Assembly: GCF_900107965.1 (NCBI RefSeq)
Contig: NZ_FNVU01000001.1
Span: 434,001-498,000 of the forward strand
Origin: Actinacidiphila yanglinensis
Lineage (GTDB): Bacteria > Actinomycetota > Actinomycetes > Streptomycetales > Streptomycetaceae
Length of the DNA stretch: 64,000 nucleotides
Reading direction: 5' to 3'
Below are positions 1 to 6,976 of this stretch, in pieces. Positions within the stretch are counted from its first letter, which is position 1. Every line of letters begins with the position of its first letter. The position numbers and the translations under genes were made by a program. The notes below the pieces were generated by a model. The model ran no database searches, was not told where the DNA came from, and was given only the letters and a program-made list of their open reading frames with translations.

Positions 1-1
1 T

Positions 2-91
2 CCTCGGGTCCATCCACGGGTTGATGCAGTACGTCACGCGGTAGTGCGCCGGTGGGCACATCAGGTACCGGCGGGGTGAAGCAGTGCGCAA
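2..91 (-). CDS. Dimethylargininase / amidinotransferase-family hydrolase, N-terminal fragment
   Basis: Only the first 30 codons are present; the gene runs leftwards off the window edge. The frame reads YLMCPPAHYRV followed by INPWMDP, which is the conserved N-terminus of actinobacterial N(G),N(G)-dimethylarginine dimethylaminohydrolase, a guanidine-modifying hydrolase that makes citrulline and dimethylamine. The start is a TTG preceded by GAGGAG six bases upstream; no in-frame ATG or GTG fits as well. The catalytic Cys, His and Glu lie outside the window, so related arginine deiminase-fold enzymes cannot be excluded. The gene lies downstream of a strong leader hairpin (135-173). Confidence 0.72.
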   Translation of the reverse strand, partial: MRTASPRRYLMCPPAHYRVTYCINPWMDPR

Positions 92-134
92 TGGGGGCTC
101 CTCGAAGGGTGGTTGAGTGCCTGACCGGAACGCA

Positions 135-173
135 GCGTCCTCCCGCCGGACGGTCGGTCCGGGGGGAGGACGC
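135..173. promoter_or_regulatory. 17-bp inverted repeat in the leader of the dimethylargininase gene
   Basis: Arms 135-151 and 157-173 match at 16 of 17 positions around a 5-nt loop (GGTCG). It lies 44 nt upstream of the TTG start at 91, so on the minus strand it would sit in the leader or promoter. No U-tract follows on either strand, so a leader structure or operator is as likely as a terminator. Confidence 0.45.
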
Positions 174-227
174 GGGGTCTTCCACCAGAATTGTGCGCTT
201 CGCTTCGCGGGATGTCCCTGACCCGTT

Positions 228-533
228 CGGGTGGCTTGTTCTTGTCTGTTGAGGGACCACCTGCCGGTGGGGGTGCCCCGGGGGTGGTGCGTTCTGTGGG
301 GTGCGGGACCACCTGCCGGTGGTGGGTTGCTCGCGCAGTTCCCCCCGCCCCTGGTTTGTGCGGGTCCCCCCGCGAAAGGAGGGTCACAAACCAGGGGCGC
401 GTGGGGGCACTCCCCCTGGCTTCGCCGGGGGCACCCCCACCCAGCCGCCAGGCTGGGGGAGAACTGCGCGGCCGACCACAGCCGGACCGCAAGGTCCCGG
501 AACCCACAGGACGGGGCAGCCCGCGGGGTCAGG
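228..533. repeat. Intergenic hairpin repeat, copy A (with nested insertion)
   Basis: This is the first of five related intergenic copies. The inner stem pairs 347-360 with 385-398 (14 bp perfect) and the outer stem pairs CGCGCAGTTC (332-341) with GAACTGCGCG (461-470). The right arm is interrupted at about 401-460 by a G/C-rich insert with its own hairpin, related to the inserts in copies B and C. Accessory motifs shared with other copies are the CCACC-TGCC-GGTGG mini-hairpin (seen twice here) and GGACC-GCAA-GGTCC near 483-496. It lies just downstream of the heme oxygenase stop, where it could end transcription. Confidence 0.8.
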
Positions 534-1182
534 GGCGGCCGAGCTCGGCGAAGAGCGTGGTGTTGAGCTGGAAAGCGCGACCGCACTCGCGGAGGACCCT
601 CTCGCGTTCGCTGCTGTTGAGGGGCATCGCGTCGAGGAGGGCGCGGTAGCCCCGCTTGAAGGCGGCGGGATTGCCGATGGCGTCGAAGACGTAGAAGCGG
701 ACGCCGTCCCCCTTGTGGGCGAAGCCCCACCTCTTCTCCGCCGTGTCACGGATCACCTGCCCGCCCGAGAGGTCGCCGAGGTAGCGGGTGTAGTGATGTG
801 CGACATAGCCCGCCGGCCAGGTCCCCGCGACCTCGCGGATCCGCGCGGCGTACGCGGCGGTGGCGGGCAGGGGAACGGCGTCCCGCCATGCCCCGGGGCC
901 CCGCAGATGATCGAGGTCGCGCTCCAGCGCGGGCACCCGCAGGAGCGCGGGGTGGAGGAAGGGCCCGGCCACCGGATCACCCGCGAGGGTGGCGGCGCCG
1001 TCCTCCAACGCGCGGTACACGAACCACAGTTGCTCGGTGTAGCGGGTGTACGCCTCGACATCGAGGCGGCCGCCGAAGAGGTCGCTCATGAAGGGCGAGT
1101 TCTCCGCCTCGGTGTGCTGGTCCTGGCTCGCGGAGCGGATCACGGCGGAGAAGGGGGCGGCGACGGAGGGTGGCGTGGACAC
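529..1182 (-). CDS. Biliverdin-producing heme oxygenase
   Basis: The 217-residue product opens the heme ring to biliverdin, CO and Fe(II), in iron recovery or heme detoxification. The proximal-ligand segment QHTEAEN carries His23, and the distal-helix motif GDLSGGQ is at about residues 136-142; both are hallmarks of HmuO/HO-1-type enzymes, and the length fits the family. The GTG start at 1182 is chosen because AGGAG lies six bases upstream and family proteins begin close to the proximal helix; the longer reading frame upstream has no such support. The gene stands alone and ends in repeat copy A. I see no DtxR-type iron box upstream; instead there is a large inverted repeat (1235-1275). Confidence 0.93.
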   Translation of the reverse strand: MSTPPSVAAPFSAVIRSASQDQHTEAENSPFMSDLFGGRLDVEAYTRYTEQLWFVYRALEDGAATLAGDPVAGPFLHPALLRVPALERDLDHLRGPGAWRDAVPLPATAAYAARIREVAGTWPAGYVAHHYTRYLGDLSGGQVIRDTAEKRWGFAHKGDGVRFYVFDAIGNPAAFKRGYRALLDAMPLNSSERERVLRECGRAFQLNTTLFAELGRP

Positions 1183-1220
1183 GGTGAACTCCTGGGGCGT
1201 CGTGGATGTCCCTGAGCTGG

Positions 1221-1275
1221 CGTGCCGCGCGGCACGCGCATCCTTTGCCGACAGCCCGTCGGTAAAGGATGCGCG
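1221..1275. promoter_or_regulatory. Palindrome plus 18-bp inverted repeat between divergent heme oxygenase and primase-polymerase genes
   Basis: A perfect 16-bp palindrome, CGTGCCGCGCGGCACG, occupies 1221-1236. It runs into an inverted repeat with arms 1235-1252 and 1258-1275 (17 of 18 matching, 5-nt loop AGCCC). In a plus-strand RNA the single mismatch becomes a G-U pair, so the stem would be fully paired. It lies 39 bp upstream of the heme oxygenase start and 116 bp upstream of the primase-polymerase start. It could be a shared operator or an RNA leader structure; no run of U follows. Confidence 0.5.
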
Positions 1276-1391
1276 GGAAGACTTCCACCCCGAGTGGGCG
1301 TTCAATCCTGGCAAGAGGCAGGATTGCCTCCACCGCCCGCGTACCGTGTCGAGTACCGCGCGGCGGGCCCGGGGGAGAGGGAAGGAGCTCG

Positions 1392-2159
1392 ATGGCAGGC
1401 AGGAAAAGGTTGTCCGGTTGGCTGCGCCGCGGCGCGGACAGCGCATCGTCCTCCTACGCCGCTCCCCGCCCCGCCAGGGCCTCGCGCACCTCCCGCGGTT
1501 CGCGCCCGCGCCCGTCCGTGCACGACCCCCGCCGCGACGACCTGGTCCGGGCCGCCGCGCAGGCCGGTTTCCGGCTGGTCCCCGCCGCCCACCCCGACGG
1601 TTTCGGCTGTTCGTGCGAGCGGATCGGCTGTCCCATCCCGGGCCTCCACCCCGTCTCGCTCGCCTGGCAGACCCAGGCGTCCACCGAGCCGCAGCGCGTC
1701 GAGGACTGGCTGCGCGCCCATCCGCTGGCCAACTTCGTCACCGCGACCGGCATCGACCACGATGTGCTCGACGTGCCCGCGGAGGCGGGCCGGCTCGCCC
1801 TGGAGCGGCTGATCGTCGACGGGGCGACTCTCGGACCCGTCGCCGCGCTGGGCGAGGACCGGCTGCTGTTCTTCACGGCCACCCGGGGCACGCCCGCCGA
1901 CGAGGACGAGTGGTGGCCGTGCGTGCTGGACTCCCACCCGGAGACGGCCGACGAGCACCCCGGTATCCGCTGGCACTGCCGCGGCAGCTACGTCCTCCTG
2001 CCCCCCGCGCGACTGCCCTCCGGGCACTCCGTCGAATGGCTCGACGGCCACGGCCCCGATCTGCCTCTTCCCGACCCGCTCCCGGTCCTCGCCGTCCTCA
2101 CCGACGCGTGCGCGCAGTTCGGCTACGAGCCCGAGGCGCCACTCGCGTGGGGGCGTTGA
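1392..2159 (+). CDS. Stand-alone primase-polymerase (Prim-Pol) domain protein
   Basis: The 255-residue protein resembles the N-terminal archaeo-eukaryotic primase/polymerase domain that actinobacterial genomes annotate as bifunctional DNA primase/polymerase. Visible signatures are GFRLVPAAHPDG, a Cys-rich CSCERIGCPIPG segment, the helix HPVSLAWQTQAS and an acidic motif-I-like GIDHDVLDVP. A basic, Ser-rich tail of about 45 residues precedes the domain. There is no helicase or D5 domain, and no replication or plasmid gene nearby, so the cellular role is unknown. The ATG at 1392 has GGGAAGGAG just upstream. It converges on the lipoprotein gene through repeat copy B. Confidence 0.78.
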   Translation: MAGRKRLSGWLRRGADSASSSYAAPRPARASRTSRGSRPRPSVHDPRRDDLVRAAAQAGFRLVPAAHPDGFGCSCERIGCPIPGLHPVSLAWQTQASTEPQRVEDWLRAHPLANFVTATGIDHDVLDVPAEAGRLALERLIVDGATLGPVAALGEDRLLFFTATRGTPADEDEWWPCVLDSHPETADEHPGIRWHCRGSYVLLPPARLPSGHSVEWLDGHGPDLPLPDPLPVLAVLTDACAQFGYEPEAPLAWGR

Positions 2160-2169
2160 CGGACCCACC

Positions 2170-2404
2170 CGCCTGCCCCGTTCCGCCGGTCGAGGGACCA
2201 CCTGCCGGTGGGAGGTTGCTCGCGCAGTTCTCCCCCAGCCTGGCGGCTGGGAGGTGCCCCCACGCGCCCCTGGGTAGGTGCGGCTCCTTCCGCGAAAAGA
2301 GGGTCACAAACCGGGGGGCGCCGGGAACTGCGCGATCAACCGCCGCGGACCGCAAGGTCCCGTAGCAACGAGACGGGGCACCCCGGAGGGTCAGGGGCAC
2401 CCGG
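2170..2404. repeat. Intergenic hairpin repeat, copy B (insert in the left arm)
   Basis: The outer arms are CGCGCAGTTC (2221-2230) continuing as CGCGCCCC (2263-2270), facing a right arm at about 2313-2334. The left arm is split by a 32-nt insert (2231-2262) that contains a CCCAGCC-TGGC-GGCTGGG hairpin. The GGACC-GCAA-GGTCC mini-hairpin follows at 2347-2360. It lies exactly between two convergent genes, so it is a likely bidirectional terminator. Confidence 0.8.
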
Positions 2405-2405
2405 G

Positions 2406-3377
2406 CTACGACCCCTTCGCTGAGACCAGCCCGGTCAGATTGCTCAGAAAGCCCACCTTCGCCGTGGACGTCTTCCGAGGAACGGTCACCATGTTCTGGG
2501 AGACGCGGGCGAGGGTGATCGACGTCCTGGGGGTGCCCGAGGTCAGCGCTTGAGTGTCCTTGTCGAGGCTGAGGTGGTAGCTCGCGCGGAAGGTCGCGCG
2601 GGACTGGTGGCGGGAGCCGAAGAAGACCACGGCGCCGCCGTCGGTGGTGCGCAGCGCGATCGGGCTGAAGTCCCCCGAGGAGTCGGGCTGATCGGCGTAC
2701 TGGGTGACCGTGTTCGCGGTGCGCGCGGCACTCGCGCGGTTCGTCCTGAGCCCGGAGGTGGCCGGCCCGTCGGCGAACACCTGCGGCGCGTCCTTCCCGC
2801 CGTCCAGGTAGTCGGCGTACTGGGCGCTCAACTGCCCTGGCTGGACCAGCAGATCGGTGCCCGCCAGCGGCACCGACTCCGCGTGGCCGTGCTTGTCGAC
2901 CGCGAAGTCCGGCAGCGAGCCGGGCACCGCCACCCCGAGGTAGTCCGCCTTCCACGGATCGGTGGGGGCGCCGCGGCGGAAGGCGAGCAGCCACCGCTCG
3001 TTCGTGCTGCGGTTGGTGAGGGCCTCGGCGACGAAGAACTTCGGCCAGCCGCGCTGCTCGGGGATGAAGTACTTCTGGTCGGAGAACTTCAGCGCCGAGT
3101 ACTTCGGGTTCCCCTGGGGGTTGTTGGCGTGCTTGGCCCGCACCCCGGCCTCGTCGATCGCACCGAGCGGGCCCGCCTCGATCGACGTGATCGCCTGCTG
3201 GTCGTACGACTTGGTCGCCTTGTTGTTCTGCGTGGCGAAGTTCGCCAGCACCTTGGCCGCCTCGGCGGGCCGTATCGACGGGATGAGTGCGCGCTCGCCG
3301 TGCACCGTCACGCAACCGGCCAGCGGCACGGTCAGCGCGATGGCGGCGGCCCCGAGGCACAACCTGCGGCGGATCAT
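2406..3377 (-). CDS. Putative secreted lipoprotein of unknown function
   Basis: The 323-residue product starts with a short basic n-region and a hydrophobic core ending in the lipobox PLAGC, so Cys22 should be lipidated and the protein anchored outside the membrane. The rest is soluble, without repeats or a catalytic motif I recognise; segments such as GGAVVFFGSRHQ and LTNRSTNERWLLAFR suggest a conserved actinobacterial sensor- or binding-like lipoprotein rather than a transporter binding protein. The ATG at 3377 is followed directly by the signal peptide. It is codirectional with methionine aminopeptidase, which starts upstream at 4295 and ends 60 bp before it. Function is unassigned. Confidence 0.85.
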   Translation of the reverse strand: MIRRRLCLGAAAIALTVPLAGCVTVHGERALIPSIRPAEAAKVLANFATQNNKATKSYDQQAITSIEAGPLGAIDEAGVRAKHANNPQGNPKYSALKFSDQKYFIPEQRGWPKFFVAEALTNRSTNERWLLAFRRGAPTDPWKADYLGVAVPGSLPDFAVDKHGHAESVPLAGTDLLVQPGQLSAQYADYLDGGKDAPQVFADGPATSGLRTNRASAARTANTVTQYADQPDSSGDFSPIALRTTDGGAVVFFGSRHQSRATFRASYHLSLDKDTQALTSGTPRTSITLARVSQNMVTVPRKTSTAKVGFLSNLTGLVSAKGS

Positions 3378-3437
3378 GGCGCGTCGGCTCTCCTTCGTAC
3401 CCGGTGGGATCGCGCAAACACTACCGGGCGCCGCCCC

Positions 3438-4295
3438 TCAGGGGAGCGTGAGGACCTCTGCTCCGTCGGTGGTGACGACCAGCGTGTGCTCGAACTGGGC
3501 CGTGCGCTTGCGGTCCTTGGTGACGACCGTCCAGCCGTCCTCCCACAGGTCGTACGCGTGGGTGCCCAGCGTCAGCATCGGTTCGATGGTGAACGTCATC
3601 CCCGGCCGCATCATCGTGGTGGCCCGCGGGTCGTCGTAGTGCGGGATCACCAGGCCCGAGTGGAAGGAGGTGTTGATGCCGTGGCCGGTGAAGTCGCGCA
3701 CCACGCCGTACCCGAAGCGCTTCGCGTACGACTCGATCACCCGGCCGATCACGTTGATCCGGCGCCCCGGCCGGACCGCCTTGATCGCGCGGTCCAGGGA
3801 CTCGCGGGTGCGCTCCACCAGCAGCCGCGACTCCTCGTCGACGTCCCCGACGAAGTACGTCGCGTTGCAGTCGCCGTGCACGCCGTGGATGTACGCGGTC
3901 ACGTCCAGGTTGACGATGTCGCCGTCCCGCAGCACGGTCGAGTCGGGGATGCCGTGGCAGATCACCTCGTTCACCGAGGTGCACAGGGACTTCGGGAAGC
4001 CGCGGTAGCCCAGGTCCGACGGGTACGCCTTGTGGTCGACCATGTAGGTGTGGGCGATCCGGTCCAGCTCGTCCGTGGTCACCCCGGGGGCCACCGCCTT
4101 CGCGGCCTCCTCCATCGCCCGCGCGGCGATCCGCGAGGCGATCCGCATCCGCTCGATCGTCTCCTCGTCCTGCACTTCGGGGCCTGTGTACGGGGCCGGA
4201 CCCGGCTTGCCCACGTACTCCGGGCGCGGGATCGACCCGGGCACCTGGCGGGTGGGGGAGAGGGTGCCGGGCACGAGCAGCGACTGACCAGACAT
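3438..4295 (-). CDS. map: Methionine aminopeptidase, type I
   Basis: This 285-residue cytoplasmic metalloenzyme removes the initiator Met from nascent proteins. The five metal ligands are visible: Asp131 in VNLDVTAY, Asp142 in HGDCNATY, His205 in GHGINTSFH, Glu238 in FTIEPML and Glu269 in FEHTLVV. The N-terminal extension of about 40 residues ([11 protein letters not shown]) matches the longer actinobacterial type I form with its SH3-binding-like tail. The ATG at 4295 begins [10 protein letters not shown]. Streptomyces carry more than one map; this one is away from the ribosomal-protein operon, so it is probably the second isozyme. Confidence 0.95.
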   Translation of the reverse strand: MSGQSLLVPGTLSPTRQVPGSIPRPEYVGKPGPAPYTGPEVQDEETIERMRIASRIAARAMEEAAKAVAPGVTTDELDRIAHTYMVDHKAYPSDLGYRGFPKSLCTSVNEVICHGIPDSTVLRDGDIVNLDVTAYIHGVHGDCNATYFVGDVDEESRLLVERTRESLDRAIKAVRPGRRINVIGRVIESYAKRFGYGVVRDFTGHGINTSFHSGLVIPHYDDPRATTMMRPGMTFTIEPMLTLGTHAYDLWEDGWTVVTKDRKRTAQFEHTLVVTTDGAEVLTLP

Positions 4296-4409
4296 GCCGA
4301 CGAGTGTATCCGCGGGAGATCGGGCACGATGGGATGGGCTGCGCCCGGCGACGGGACGGGGTCGGCCGGGCGGGGGGCCCGGAGCCGGGGACGAGCGAGG
4401 GAGAGTGCG

Positions 4410-4604
4410 ATGGCCTTTCACAAGGCGAACAAGCCCGCGGGGAAGCCGGGGGAGTGGTTCTACTGCCTCAAGCACAAGAAGGTGGAGGAGGGGCCGGAGT
4501 GTCCGGCGAAGGACCGCTTCGGGCCGTACTCGTCCCGGGAGGAGGCGGCGCACGCGATGGAGAGGGTGGCGGAGCGCAACGAGGAGTGGGATTCGCGTCC
4601 TTGA
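4410..4604 (+). CDS. Small conserved protein (64 aa), unknown function
   Basis: The frame codes for a 64-residue, Lys/Glu-rich, soluble protein with the core [21 protein letters not shown] (broken here as [15 protein letters not shown] and PECPAK) and an Ala/Glu-rich C-terminal helix. Two Cys and one His could bind a metal or be coincidental. It is divergent from map, with starts 114 bp apart. GGGAGAGTGCG precedes the ATG. Codon usage matches its neighbours, and similar small proteins occur beside map in streptomycetes as I recall them, but no function is known to me. Confidence 0.72.
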   Translation: MAFHKANKPAGKPGEWFYCLKHKKVEEGPECPAKDRFGPYSSREEAAHAMERVAERNEEWDSRP

Positions 4605-4605
4605 C

Positions 4606-4880
4606 CCTCCGGGGTGCCCCTGTTCGCCGGTTGAGGGACCACCTGCCGGTGGTGGGCTTGTCGCGCAGTTCCCCGCGCCCCTGGGTATGTGCGGGTCCCT
4701 CCGCGAAAAGAGGCTCACCCCCAAGGGGCGCGTGGGGGCCCCTCCCAGCCGCCAGGCTGGGGGAGAACTGCGCGAACAACCACAGCCGGACCGCAAGGTC
4801 CCGTAGCGCACAGGGCGGGGCAGCCCGGGGGCACCCCCCACCGGGAGGTGGTCCCTCGACCGGCGAGGACGGGGCAGCCG
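4606..4880. repeat. Intergenic hairpin repeat, copy C (insert in the right arm)
   Basis: The left arm is intact at 4662-4682. The right arm runs from 4724, is broken by a 32-nt insert (4733-4764) and resumes with GAACTGCGCG (4765-4774). The insert is the reverse complement of the copy B insert with one difference. The GACC-GCAA-GGTC mini-hairpin lies at 4790-4801, and a second copy of the dispersed GGGACCACCT motif appears inverted near 4848-4857. It separates two codirectional genes. Confidence 0.8.
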
Positions 4881-4904
4881 GGGGGTGGGTGCGAAGATAT
4901 ACGC

Positions 4905-5603
4905 ATGACTGATGCGACGAAGCCCGCTGCGAAGGACCCTTGGGCGCTGCCGGACGTGTCCGGGATGACCGTGGGAGTGCTGGGCGGGACGGGGGACCAG
5001 GGGCGGGGGCTGGCCTACCGTCTGGGCCGGGCCGGCCAGTCCGTGGTGATCGGCTCGCGGGACGCCGCCCGAGCGGAGGCCGCCGCGGCGGAACTCGGCG
5101 GAGCCACCATCAGCGGCGCGGCGAACGACGAGTGCGCCCGCCGCAGCGACATCGTGATCGTGGCGGTGCCGTGGGAGGGCCACGCGAAGACCCTGGAATC
5201 GCTGCGCGAACCCCTCGCGGGCAAGCTCGTGGTGGACTGCGTCAACCCCCTCGGCTTCGACAAGCAGGGCGCCTACGCACTGGTCCCCGACGAGGGCAGC
5301 GCCGCCCAGCAGGCCGCCGCGCTGCTGCCGGACTCGCGGGTGACCGCCGCCTTCCACCACCTGTCCGCCGTCCTCCTCCAGAACCCCGAGGTCGAGACGA
5401 TCGACACCGACGTCATGGTGCTCGGTGAGTCCCGCGCGGACACCGACCTGGTGCAGGCGCTGGCCTCCCGCATCCCCGGCATGCGCGGCGTCTTCGCGGG
5501 CCGGCTGCGCAACGCGCACCAGGTCGAGTCCCTGGTCGCCAACCTGATCTCCGTGAACCGCCGTTACAAGGCCCACGCCGGCCTGCGCGTCACCGACGTC
5601 TGA
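4905..5603 (+). CDS. npdG: NADPH-dependent F420 reductase
   Basis: This 232-residue cytoplasmic oxidoreductase transfers hydride between NADPH and coenzyme F420. The N-terminal Rossmann fold has [17 protein letters not shown] (residues about 24-40), and the following [12 protein letters not shown] carries the Arg expected to bind the NADP 2'-phosphate. The [10 protein letters not shown] segment and the C-terminal helix [16 protein letters not shown] fit the Fno/NpdG family, and the length is typical. A 20-residue N-terminal tail precedes the fold. I see no convincing Shine-Dalgarno before the ATG. The gene supplies reduced F420 for F420-dependent enzymes; none lies in this window. Confidence 0.9.
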   Translation: MTDATKPAAKDPWALPDVSGMTVGVLGGTGDQGRGLAYRLGRAGQSVVIGSRDAARAEAAAAELGGATISGAANDECARRSDIVIVAVPWEGHAKTLESLREPLAGKLVVDCVNPLGFDKQGAYALVPDEGSAAQQAAALLPDSRVTAAFHHLSAVLLQNPEVETIDTDVMVLGESRADTDLVQALASRIPGMRGVFAGRLRNAHQVESLVANLISVNRRYKAHAGLRVTDV

Positions 5604-5655
5604 TCGTTCCGCGGCACCGCCTGATCATCCCCACCAGCACAGGAGCCCCACCCCG

Positions 5656-5844
5656 ATGCCCCGCCTCGCCCTCTACGCCCTCATCGTGTGCCTGCTGGCC
5701 GTGGCAGCCGCGGTGGTCTCCTTCGTCAACGGCAGCTGGATCGGCGTGGTCTGGATCCTGCTGGCCGGGGTCACCAGCAACATGTGCTGGTACTACTACC
5801 GCAAGGCCAAGCAGGACGCCGCCGCGCAGCGGCCCGCCGCCTGA
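5656..5844 (+). CDS. Small two-helix membrane protein (62 aa)
   Basis: The product has two predicted transmembrane helices (about residues 4-24 and 29-47) joined by a short NGSW turn and ends in a basic tail, YYYRKAKQDAAAQ. AGGAG lies 10 bp before the ATG. It follows npdG by 52 bp on the same strand, so the two may be cotranscribed. No function is recognised. Confidence 0.75.
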   Translation: MPRLALYALIVCLLAVAAAVVSFVNGSWIGVVWILLAGVTSNMCWYYYRKAKQDAAAQRPAA

Positions 5845-5889
5845 CCCGGTCCGGGCCCGGACCGGCTCGACCGGCGGGCCCGGGCCGGC

Positions 5890-6675
5890 TCAGTGCTTCC
5901 AGAACTGGAAAAGGAAGTAGCCGTACCCCGACAGCCAGTCGGGCACGTTGAACCACGTCATCACCGTGTACATCGCGCTGAAGAACTTGACGTTCACCGA
6001 GTGGATGTAGAGCACCCCGAAGACGGCGAGCAGGCCGAACGGCGCGAACGGCTGGACCTGGCGGCGCACCTCGTACGACAGCCAGGGCTCGATCACGCCG
6101 TAGCCGTCCAGCCCGGGGATGGGCAGGAAGTTCAGGATGGCCGCGGTTACCTGGAGCAGCGCGAGGAACCCGAAGGCGGCCCGGAACTCCTGCGGCCAGG
6201 AGTCGGTCACGCCGAAGGCGAAGGGCAGCATCAGGGCGACGGCGAAGAGCACGTTGGTGAGCGGGCCCGCCGCGGAGATCAGGCTGTGCCGGACCCGGCC
6301 GGGGATGCGGTGCCGCTCGATGAGGACGGCGCCGCCGGGCAGGCCGATACCGCCCATGATCACGAAGATCACCGGAAGCACTATCGACAGCGCCGCGTTG
6401 GCGTACTTCAGCGGGTTCAGGGTGAGGTAGCCCTTGGCCTCGACGCTGGTGTCGCCGCTGTGCCAGGCGGTGCGCGCGTGCGCGTACTCGTGCAGGCACA
6501 GCGAGAACAGCCAGCCGGAGACGACGAAGAGGAACACCGCGAAGCCGCCGTCGGACGCGTAACCGGTCCACACGGCCCAGCCGGAGACCAGCATCACCGC
6601 GGTGATCCCGAGGAACACCGGGCTGATCCGGCGGTTCTCGCCTCGTCGGGTCATGCGCAGCGGGGTGACGGTCAT
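5890..6675 (-). CDS. Site-2-protease-family (M50) integral membrane metalloprotease
   Basis: The 261-residue polytopic protein has the zinc-binding HEYAH (residues 62-66) inside a membrane helix and the third-ligand motif NFLPIPGLDG (about 182-191), the two signatures of M50 intramembrane proteases. GPLTN at 138-141 is the conserved segment between them. There is no PDZ domain, so it belongs to the compact group III type often annotated as site-2 protease family protein. AAGGAG precedes the ATG at 6675. It probably cleaves a membrane-spanning substrate such as an anti-sigma factor; the anti-sigma factor at 12.6-13.4 kb is a candidate only by proximity. Confidence 0.87.
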   Translation of the reverse strand: MTVTPLRMTRRGENRRISPVFLGITAVMLVSGWAVWTGYASDGGFAVFLFVVSGWLFSLCLHEYAHARTAWHSGDTSVEAKGYLTLNPLKYANAALSIVLPVIFVIMGGIGLPGGAVLIERHRIPGRVRHSLISAAGPLTNVLFAVALMLPFAFGVTDSWPQEFRAAFGFLALLQVTAAILNFLPIPGLDGYGVIEPWLSYEVRRQVQPFAPFGLLAVFGVLYIHSVNVKFFSAMYTVMTWFNVPDWLSGYGYFLFQFWKH

Positions 6676-6939
6676 GAACGGGCTCCTTGCGGGGCGGGTG
6701 TGCTGTGGTGCCGCCCGATCATGCCATCCCGGGACCCGGTCCGGACACGCTCCACCACCGCAAAACGGACGGAGCACGCCATCGGTTCCGGCACGCCGGG
6801 CCGGAAACCGGCGGACGTGCCCCGTTCGTACACCTGTCGCACGGAAAGCACCGGCCGGCTCCCCCGGAGAACCCGCGGCGTCCCGGCCGTCACCAGGCGG
6901 CACACCGGCATCGGCCCCGGCGGGCGGTCCGCGCACGTC

Positions 6940-6970
6940 GTGACACCGGCCACGCCGACTCCGTAAGAAT
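6940..6970 (+). promoter_or_regulatory. Possible promoter of the SARP regulator, near-leaderless
   Basis: GTGACA (6940-6945) and TAAGAA (6964-6969) are 18 bp apart, and the GTG start at 6977 follows within 7 bp, so the transcript would begin at or next to the start codon. The match is imperfect. The rest of the 6676-6976 gap holds only G/C-rich short inverted repeats and no gene. Confidence 0.3.
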
Positions 6971-6976
6971 GGGGCC

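Noticed and set aside
1183-1391. DtxR/IdeR iron box upstream of heme oxygenase
   Set aside because: No TTAGGTTAGGCT-like palindrome is present; only the unrelated 18-bp inverted repeat was found.
1182-1446. N-terminal extension of heme oxygenase
   Set aside because: It would cover the inverted repeat and overlap the divergent primase-polymerase gene; the GTG with AGGAG at 1182 fits the family length.
228-4880. Possible CRISPR array from the repeated GGGACCACCT/GGTGG and CGCGCAGTT strings
   Set aside because: The copies are dispersed, unequal and palindromic, with no regular spacers and no cas genes; they are intergenic hairpin repeats.
3438-5576. A 712-residue minus-strand frame running through npdG and repeat copy C into map
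   Set aside because: Only the part from 4295 on is methionine aminopeptidase; the extension crosses a repeat and the antisense of npdG.
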